Part shown: piece after piece, positions 6,001 to 10,640 of the stretch
Numbering within the stretch: position 1 is the first letter of the stretch
How the letters are laid out: the number at the start of each line of letters is the position of its first letter
Source: Actinomycetes bacterium
Lineage (GTDB): Bacteria > Actinomycetota > Acidimicrobiia > Acidimicrobiales > Acidimicrobiaceae
Length of the DNA stretch: 10,640 bases
NCBI GenBank assembly: GCA_021823045.1
Contig: JAKAPB010000022.1
Location: 1,421 to 12,060 of the forward strand
Direction: 5' to 3'
Translations under genes and position numbers: made by a program
The notes under the pieces: model-generated
Seen by the model: the letters and a program-made list of their open reading frames with translations, nothing else
Told to the model about the DNA's origin: nothing
Database searches by the model: none

Positions 6001-6293
6001 TGACCGGACTTACCAGGATGGGGTGTGGATATTGGGAGGCTGCTTAAGAGCCAACTTTTCTATGGGCCGCTTTAGATCCAGCGGCTCGGTATCTACATTT
6101 AGGTTTCCAAGCTAAGTGACTAGTCCCTTCGAGTTTCGAAGGTGGAAGCCGATTAGGAGGTTTGCCGGTTCACGAACTTGCAAAGGGTGAGGGATCACCG
6201 ACTTTAGGTTGTTAAATAGGCTCCGGCCACGCCGGCCCGGCGCAAGCTTACCTGGAGTAGGCACCCTTGGTCGGTCCAGACGGATCAGCTAGC
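5886..6293. other. Gene-free stretch with four short dyads
   Basis: Apart from the doubtful SnoaL-like fragment, I see no coding sequence here. Four inverted repeats stand out: 6064-6071 with 6080-6087 (8 pairs, one G-U, 8-base loop); 6126-6132 with 6136-6142 (7 pairs, loop GTT); 6161-6184 (TTTGC, GTTC, GAAC and GCAAA arms, two-layer dyad); and 6230-6242 (CGCCG-GCC-CGGCG). None is followed by a clear T run on either strand. They may be remnants of a structured element, or the last may help end the exporter transcript. Confidence 0.4.
6230..6242 (-). terminator. GC-rich hairpin downstream of the exporter permease
   Basis: CGCCG-GCC-CGGCG is a perfect 5-pair stem with a 3-base loop, 51 bases beyond the permease stop on the minus strand. 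The following minus-strand sequence (TGGCCGGAGCCTATTTAAC) has only a weak AT-rich patch, so this is a doubtful terminator. Confidence 0.25.
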
Positions 6294-7112
6294 TTATACA
6301 CGCCGATACGAACGAACCGCCAGCGGAATGAAGACAGCGATAATGGCTATGAGCCAAAGGACGCTCTCGATTCCACCACGTATGGCGGGTCCCCCTAGGG
6401 CGAGCGACCGCATCTCATTAATTACTATTGTCACCGGCTGATGCTTTGCAAAGACCTGGAGCCAACCGGGCATAGAATTGACCGGTACGAATGCCGAAGA
6501 GACGAAGGTTAGTGGAAATAACCAGGCCAGCCCGAAGGACTGAACCGTCTCTTCGTTTTTAAAGGCCAAACCACAGTAGGCGGAAACACAGCAGATCGCA
6601 ACTCCGAAAACTGCCCCGAGGATGAGCATCAAAATGCCGGCGCCGACTCCATTGTGAAATCTGAAACCGACTGCGAATCCAACTAACAGGATTACGATGA
6701 CCGTTACGACTAGCCGAATGGTATCGGCGATGAGTCTTCCTAACAGGACGGCCGATCTTGCCATAGGCATGGAGCGAAATCGGTCGATCACCCCAAGCTG
6801 GATCTCCTTAGCAAGGCCAATCGCCGTGCCAAATGAGGCAAAGGCTGCTGACTGCGCTATTATCCCAGGCATCAAATAGTCTACGTAACCACCGGGCACC
6901 GATACAGAAATTGCCCCCCCGAAGACGTAGCGGAAAAGCAGGACGAACATTACCGGCTGGATAATGGTGAAAAAAATAAAAGCGGGGACGCGCAGCCAGA
7001 CCAGAAGGTCACGTTTGGAGACTATCAAGGCGTCGCTTATGCCGTACCGGAGTCTCTCAATCTGAGTTAACTCCACTGTCTTGGGAGCCTCCTTGACGAT
7101 TTGACTAGCCAT
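6294..7112 (-). CDS. ABC-2 type (DrrB-family) exporter permease
   Basis: This is the membrane half of an efflux ABC transporter of the daunorubicin-resistance DrrAB type, which moves hydrophobic compounds or lipids outward. The 272 residues show a cytoplasmic N-terminus, then six membrane segments at about 45-65, 83-101, 130-151, 157-182, 193-211 and 249-267. The ABC-2 hallmark is seen in the loop EIQLGVIDRFRSMPMARSAVLLGRL (about 103-127), which couples to the ATPase, and in the segment LFPLTFVSSAFVPVNSMPGWLQ (198-219). Length and topology are normal. The ATG at 7112 lies inside the last codons of the ATPase gene (8-base overlap) with GAGG six bases before it, so the two are translationally coupled. 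The substrate cannot be read from sequence, and no biosynthetic genes or regulator are adjacent. Confidence 0.93.
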   Translation of the reverse strand: MASQIVKEAPKTVELTQIERLRYGISDALIVSKRDLLVWLRVPAFIFFTIIQPVMFVLLFRYVFGGAISVSVPGGYVDYLMPGIIAQSAAFASFGTAIGLAKEIQLGVIDRFRSMPMARSAVLLGRLIADTIRLVVTVIVILLVGFAVGFRFHNGVGAGILMLILGAVFGVAICCVSAYCGLAFKNEETVQSFGLAWLFPLTFVSSAFVPVNSMPGWLQVFAKHQPVTIVINEMRSLALGGPAIRGGIESVLWLIAIIAVFIPLAVRSYRRV

Positions 7113-8133
7113 TTGTTACCTCGCCAGAGCTTTTCGAAGTCACCTTTTTACCCTTTCGACCTTGCTTGACGACATCATCTTCGGCTGAAGTGCTAGCGGC
7201 ATGCCCGGTAATTGCGAGGAACACGTCGTCGAGAGACGGTCGGTGCAACGACAGCCCTTCGACCTCGACTCCCGCAGAGTCGAGGTTCCTTACCGCCATG
7301 GCGAGAGCGTTAGTTCCGTACTGACCTACTGCTACCGAGATCTTTGCTGATTTGGGGTCTAATATCGGTTCCGTTGGGGAAAGTTCGACCACCGCACGCT
7401 TGGCATCTTCTATCCTCCCGGGGTCGACCACCGTGAACTCAAGCACGTCGCCGCCTACGCGATCCTTGAGCTGTCCAGAGGTTCCCGTCGCAATTACCTT
7501 ACCCTGGTCTATAACTACTATTTGGTCGGCGAGCACGTCAGCCTCTTCTAAGTATTGAGTAGTAAGGAGCAGGGTCGTCCCCTCTTCGACGAGGTCCCTT
7601 ATAACTCCCCACATTCCGATGCGGGCGCGTGGATCAAGCCCGGTGGTCGGCTCGTCTAGGAAAAGAACCGATGGGTGACCGACCAGACTTGCAGCGAGAT
7701 CGAGCCGCCTCTGCATGCCTCCCGAATAGGTCTTGCTCGGCCGATCACCCGCTTCGATGAGATCAAAGCGTTCTAGTAGCTCCTGAGCCCTGCTCTTAGA
7801 GCCCTTTTTGTTTAGGTGGTAGAGCCTGCCCATGATCTCCAAGTTTTCTCGACCCGTTAACTCTTCCTGGATCGCTGCGCTCTGGCCCGCTAGGCCGATG
7901 AGCTGGCGCACTTTAGCTGGATCGGCCAAAACGTCACAGCCCTCGATAAAAACAGATCCTGAATCGGGCCGTAAAAGGGTAGTGAGGACCTTTATGACGG
8001 TAGTCTTTCCCGCACCATTGGGTCCAAGAAGTCCGAGCACCGTTCCCCGCTCTACGGACAAGCTGACCCCGCGGAGTGCTTCAACCGCTCCAAAGCTCTT
8101 CTTTAGATCGCTAACTTCTACGGCGACTTCCAA
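7105..8133 (-). CDS. DrrA-family ABC exporter ATP-binding protein
   Basis: This cytoplasmic ATPase drives the DrrB-like permease encoded directly downstream. In the 342 residues the Walker A is GPNGAGKT (37-44), the Q-loop glutamine is about Q84, the signature is SGGMQRR (137-143), Walker B is VLFLDEP (156-162), and the switch position is Gln193 in TTQYLEEAD, a Gln instead of His that I recall as usual for DrrA proteins. A DrrA-type C-terminal domain follows, ending in PSLDDVFLAITGHAA (299-313). After that comes an extra tail of about 29 residues, acidic and then rich in Lys, Ser and Gly (KQGRKGKKVTSKSSGE). The start is a TTG at 8133 with GGAAG five bases upstream; the ATG further upstream is out of use because a TAA follows it in frame. 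The 3' end overlaps the permease start by 8 bases. Confidence 0.95.
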   Translation of the reverse strand: MEVAVEVSDLKKSFGAVEALRGVSLSVERGTVLGLLGPNGAGKTTVIKVLTTLLRPDSGSVFIEGCDVLADPAKVRQLIGLAGQSAAIQEELTGRENLEIMGRLYHLNKKGSKSRAQELLERFDLIEAGDRPSKTYSGGMQRRLDLAASLVGHPSVLFLDEPTTGLDPRARIGMWGVIRDLVEEGTTLLLTTQYLEEADVLADQIVVIDQGKVIATGTSGQLKDRVGGDVLEFTVVDPGRIEDAKRAVVELSPTEPILDPKSAKISVAVGQYGTNALAMAVRNLDSAGVEVEGLSLHRPSLDDVFLAITGHAASTSAEDDVVKQGRKGKKVTSKSSGEVTNG

Positions 8134-8298
8134 TTAAACTTCCATTCTCCCGTTGGGTCTGACTACACGGTAGGTAAGAACCAAGGTCCTGTCTTGAGCG
8201 AGCCTACCAAACGATGTTGAAGACTCCAAATAGTTTCTATACATGCTGTGAATAGTTAGCAGAATTGTTACCAGCAATCCAGCCGCAACGGTCGTCAT
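8134..8298 (-). CDS. Possible 54-residue membrane miniprotein coupled to the exporter ATPase
   Basis: An ATG at 8298 opens a 54-codon frame. The protein has a hydrophobic N-terminal segment (TTVAAGLLVTILLTIHSMY), then a polar part ending LTYRVVRPNGRMEV. Its TAA (8136-8134) directly abuts the TTG start of the ATPase (8133), and the ATPase ribosome site GGAAG lies in its last codons, a layout that fits coupled translation. The family is not recognised. Against it: its own ribosome site is poor (only AGG two bases before the ATG), and a second minus-strand frame is open over part of the same sequence (about 8534-8237). It may instead be the exporter's leader region. Confidence 0.35.
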   Translation of the reverse strand: MTTVAAGLLVTILLTIHSMYRNYLESSTSFGRLAQDRTLVLTYRVVRPNGRMEV

Positions 8299-8537
8299 GG
8301 CCTGAAAATGGTTTTAGCGAAAGGCCTCGGTTTTGGCGGACCGATAGATCGGGCGCGCTAAGACTAATTTGCTCGGCATTTAGCATCAGTCCCAAGGGTG
8401 CAATTGTCGGTCTAATGGCGGGCCTAGCTTTTAGGATTTCTCTGCTTAAAGCCTGCTCTACGAGCTTTTTATTAAGCTCGCAGGGTCCGGAGGTGGGCGT
8501 TTGCCCATCTAGTTCACCGCTGTACGTGGCTCTTCGG
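8299..8537. other. Gene-poor gap between thiolase and exporter with two hairpins
   Basis: No gene is recognised here. A perfect dyad CGAGCTT-TTTATT-AAGCTCG lies at 8461-8480 (7-pair stem, 6-base loop), and TGGGC-GTTT-GCCCA lies at 8494-8507. Both follow the thiolase stop on the minus strand within 80 bases and could help end that transcript or stabilise its 3' end, but neither has a trailing T run. Promoter elements for the exporter are presumably in this gap; I could not identify convincing -35 and -10 boxes. Confidence 0.45.
8461..8480 (-). terminator. Perfect stem-loop after the thiolase gene
   Basis: The stem is CGAGCTT pairing with AAGCTCG around a TTTATT/AATAAA loop, 58 bases past the thiolase stop. 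The 7-pair stem is perfect, but the minus strand continues TAGAGCAGG, without a U tract, so termination here is uncertain. Confidence 0.3.
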
Positions 8538-9713
8538 TCAGAGTCTTTCGATGATCGTTGCGTTTGCTAGACCGCCGCCTTCGCACATCGTTTGGAGGCC
8601 GAAGCGGCCATTGGTCCTTTCCAACTCGTTCAAAAGGGTGGCGAGGAGTTTGGTCCCCGATGCTCCCAAGGGGTGACCTAGTGCGATCGCACCACCGTTG
8701 ACATTGACCCGATCCATGTCTGGATGGATCTCCTTTTCCCAGGCGAGGACGACCGACGCAAAGGCCTCATTGATCTCAATTAGGTCGATATCGTCTATGG
8801 TTAGCTTGGCTCGCTCGAGGACCTTTTTAGTCGCTGGAATCGGACCGGTAAGCATTGTTACCGGGTCTACTCCAGCGAGCGAGAAGGAATGAAACCTTGC
8901 TCGAGGTGTCAATCCGAGTTCGTTGGCCTTCTCCTCGCTCATTATCAGCACCGCAGAGGCGCCGTCGGTGATCTGAGAGGAGTTTCCTGCGGTGACCTTA
9001 CCGCCCTCTTTGAATGCCGGCTTGAGCCCGGCCAGCGCCTCGATTGTCGTGTTGGGCCTAACGCCCTCATCCGCTGATATTGCTTCTTCGGTTAGGTTTC
9101 CTTCGTCATCTTTCTTTCCAATAGGAATAATCTCTCGGTCGAATCTCCCCTCTTGCTGCGCCTTAGCCGCCCGCATATGACTCATTAGACTGTACTGGTC
9201 GAGATCTTCCCGGCTGAGCCCCCACATCTCGGCGATCATCTCAGCCGAAATTCCCTGGTTTACCAACCCACCTCGATCTTCATACCTCTCTTTGACCTTG
9301 GGCCCAAATGGCCAGCCCATCCCGGATACAACGCTCGATCCAAGGGGAACGCGGGTCATGGTCTCCACGCCGGCTGCGATGATGATCTCATGAACACCGG
9401 ACATTACGGCCTGAGCTGCGAAGTGTGCCGCCTGCTGGGAGGAGCCGCACTGGCGGTCAACTGTTGTAGCGGGGACACTTTCGGGAAAACCAGCGGCCAG
9501 AACCGCATTGCGAGCTATATTTACACCCTGCTCGGCGACCTGCATGACACAGCCCATTATGACGTCTTCGACTAGTTCGGGATCAAGACCATTTCGCTCA
9601 ACGAGGCCCTTGAGGACTTCGGCGGCGAGGTCGGCAGCATGCCAGCCCCTTAGCGATCCATTTCTCTTTCCACCCGGCGTCCTTAGTGCGTCTACGATTA
9701 CTGCGTTCGCCAT
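8538..9713 (-). CDS. Thiolase family acetyl-CoA acyltransferase
   Basis: The enzyme catalyses thiolytic cleavage of 3-ketoacyl-CoA or the reverse condensation of acetyl-CoA, in fatty-acid or sterol side-chain breakdown or in acetoacetyl-CoA formation. The 391 residues are full length for the family. The acyl-carrying nucleophile is Cys89 in DRQCGSSQQA, then INEAFA, His347 in GGAIALGHPLGASG, and the second cysteine Cys377 in MCEGGG; the catalytic set is complete. The start at 9713 (MANAVIVDALRTPGGKRNG) is chosen because GGAGGA (complement of 9718-9723) lies four bases upstream; an in-frame TTG at 9737 would include that ribosome site in the coding sequence. The KRNG start and the TTVDxQCGS context recall actinobacterial FadA5-like thiolases from memory, but the substrate class cannot be fixed. 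The gene stands alone: no dehydrogenase or hydratase neighbours are seen. Confidence 0.95.
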   Translation of the reverse strand: MANAVIVDALRTPGGKRNGSLRGWHAADLAAEVLKGLVERNGLDPELVEDVIMGCVMQVAEQGVNIARNAVLAAGFPESVPATTVDRQCGSSQQAAHFAAQAVMSGVHEIIIAAGVETMTRVPLGSSVVSGMGWPFGPKVKERYEDRGGLVNQGISAEMIAEMWGLSREDLDQYSLMSHMRAAKAQQEGRFDREIIPIGKKDDEGNLTEEAISADEGVRPNTTIEALAGLKPAFKEGGKVTAGNSSQITDGASAVLIMSEEKANELGLTPRARFHSFSLAGVDPVTMLTGPIPATKKVLERAKLTIDDIDLIEINEAFASVVLAWEKEIHPDMDRVNVNGGAIALGHPLGASGTKLLATLLNELERTNGRFGLQTMCEGGGLANATIIERL

Positions 9714-9717
9714 CTTT

Positions 9718-9723
9718 TCCTCC
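9718..9723 (-). promoter_or_regulatory. Ribosome binding site that fixes the thiolase start
   Basis: The complement reads GGAGGA followed by AAAG and ATG, a near-perfect Shine-Dalgarno. It decides for the ATG at 9713 over the upstream in-frame TTG at 9737. Confidence 0.8.
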
Positions 9724-9737
9724 GTAGGTTCTAACAC

Positions 9738-10145
9738 CGACTCCAGCTGGTTGGACGCCGGTTGCTATGTGTTCTTTCGCAAGATCGACCATCGAATCGG
9801 CGGCCCTGCAGCTGCCGATCCACAATCACGACTCTATCAAAATCAGACCTTGTATTTTGTGCGGCGGGCAGATGACATGAGAAAGCTCTGGTGAAAAAGG
9901 TGACCGCCACCGCAAAGGTACCACCATGTTTTCCTGTGCATTTATGCCACGGGCACGAATTGGCTCTAGAATCCTTATCAGAGGAAGAATTAGATCGTCG
10001 CAGTGGGCGTTAATTTGCAGTGGCGGTTTTGTTGATTAGATGAGCTAAGTCTCACCTTCGTCTCAAAGAGGGATAACCCAGATAGGCGAGAATTGTTACA
10101 GTCCGAGGTTAGAAGACCTCACCGATTCTACCGATGGAGTATCGT
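9738..10145. other. Gene-free divergent intergenic region with a 14-base inverted repeat
   Basis: This roughly 400-base gap lies between the divergent thiolase and the gene at 10146 and should hold both promoters; I find no convincing -35/-10 pair. It contains an inverted repeat: ACCGCCACCGCAAA at 9903-9916 and TTTGCAGTGGCGGT at 10014-10027, complementary except at one position and separated by 97 bases. No tRNA or known RNA is recognised. Confidence 0.45.
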
Positions 10146-10640
10146 ATGTCGCAGAGTACATTTCGTTCGCCGAAAAAGACATTACCTAAGATAGCACCAT
10201 TGTCCTTGGGGTTGGTGGCTGTGTCTGCCCTCGCAGGAGCTGTCGTGACCGAAGCTACTTTGCACTTCGGTCAAGGGTCGTCTACCGGAGTACCGTCGTC
10301 GGTGCAAGTGAACTATCCGAACATCGAAAAGGCCGCAGTTGCATTTGCGACTACCAAGGACCCCAATGGGGCGCCATACAGTGTCAAGTCGGTAAAGGCG
10401 AATGCAATTTCAGGTCAGTTCATCGTTGAACTAACTGGACAGAACAGTGTTGACATTACCGTAAAGGTACAAACGAGTTCTTTGGGGAAGGTGGTTTCGG
10501 TAACGATCGAACACTCGAAGGAAAATCCTATCCCTAGCATCGTCCAGGGTGTTATAAGCTCTACAGGGATTGGATCCTCGGAGTCTACTCTTAGGACGTC
10601 CTCCGTAGTAGTTCAGGCTCCGACTCCCGTAATAAGCAAC
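10146..10640 (+). CDS. Membrane-anchored or secreted protein of unknown function, 3' end cut by window
   Basis: The frame is open for 165 codons to the window end. The N-terminus is a signal or anchor: basic MSQSTFRSPKKTLPK followed by a hydrophobic stretch (IAPLSLGLVAVSALAGAVV, about 16-34), then a polar, Ser/Thr/Val-rich extracytoplasmic part. No lipobox cysteine is visible, so an uncleaved anchor or a signal-peptidase I substrate is more likely than a lipoprotein. I recognise no domain; segments such as PYSVKSVKANAISGQFIVEL and VDITVKVQTSSLGKVVSVTI look like alternating beta strands. The ATG at 10146 is preferred because GGAG (10136-10139) lies six bases before it; an in-frame ATG at 10134 has no ribosome site. 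It is divergent from the thiolase. Confidence 0.65.
   Translation, partial: MSQSTFRSPKKTLPKIAPLSLGLVAVSALAGAVVTEATLHFGQGSSTGVPSSVQVNYPNIEKAAVAFATTKDPNGAPYSVKSVKANAISGQFIVELTGQNSVDITVKVQTSSLGKVVSVTIEHSKENPIPSIVQGVISSTGIGSSESTLRTSSVVVQAPTPVISN

Noticed and set aside
8237..8534. Minus-strand frame open for about 99 codons between the thiolase and the exporter
   Set aside because: It has no good start or ribosome site, continues out of frame into the thiolase, matches no family I know, and overlaps the better-placed 54-codon frame.
8265..8570. Plus-strand ORF of 101 codons in the same gap
   Set aside because: It runs into the antisense of the thiolase, and shows no ribosome site or family pattern.
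9508..9894. Plus-strand ORF of 128 codons
   Set aside because: Most of it is antisense to the thiolase 5' end; the part beyond shows no recognisable domain.
1..10640. Searched for CRISPR arrays, tRNA/rRNA, toxin-antitoxin pairs, insertion sequences and defence genes
   Set aside because: No spaced repeat array, cloverleaf, transposase motif or nuclease/toxin signature was recognised by eye.

Overview
The window looks like a chromosomal segment of an actinobacterium of moderate G+C (about half by eye). Its left part is the actinobacterial cell-division and cell-wall signalling cluster that lies near the replication origin in mycobacteria: pbpA, pknB, trpG/pabA and crgA. The serine/threonine-rich PknB tail, the moderate G+C, and pbpA sitting directly next to pknB would suit the class Acidimicrobiia. 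That class assignment is inference from memory of such genomes and cannot be proven from this window.

Layout. Positions 1-1328 hold the 3' part of a class B penicillin-binding protein (PbpA), followed after 17 bases by pknB (1346-3166), a PASTA-domain Ser/Thr kinase. Convergent to it, with 15 bases between the stop codons, is a glutamine amidotransferase (trpG/pabA, 3829-3182, minus). Divergent from that, with only 30 bases between start codons, is crgA (3860-4174, plus). An unrecognised four-helix membrane protein follows (4292-4750).

Positions 4751-6293 are a gene graveyard. They contain a frameshifted LysR-family regulator remnant (about 4777-5006), two perfect tandem copies of an 18-base sequence with an internal dyad (5207-5242), and a shortened NAD-dependent epimerase-like gene (5265-5843) whose family C-terminal motif is still readable past the stop codon. 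There is also a possible SnoaL-like remnant on the minus strand and a gene-free stretch with four short dyads.

Positions 6294-8298 carry a minus-strand DrrAB-type ABC exporter (ATPase 8133-7105, permease 7112-6294, overlapping by 8 bases), preceded by a possible 54-residue membrane miniprotein whose stop codon abuts the ATPase start. A thiolase follows on the same strand (9713-8538). After a 430-base gene-free stretch, a plus-strand gene for a membrane-anchored or secreted protein of unknown function begins at 10146 and runs off the window.

How the genes work together: PbpA cross-links peptidoglycan, PknB senses muropeptide or lipid II through PASTA repeats and phosphorylates division proteins, and CrgA is a small divisome membrane protein that recruits penicillin-binding proteins. 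These three form one functional module. The exporter and thiolase are separate metabolic or efflux functions. I saw no CRISPR array, rRNA, tRNA, intact mobile element or recognisable defence system. The strongest less obvious signals are the decayed LysR/epimerase locus with its operator-like tandem repeat and the small ORF coupled to the exporter.
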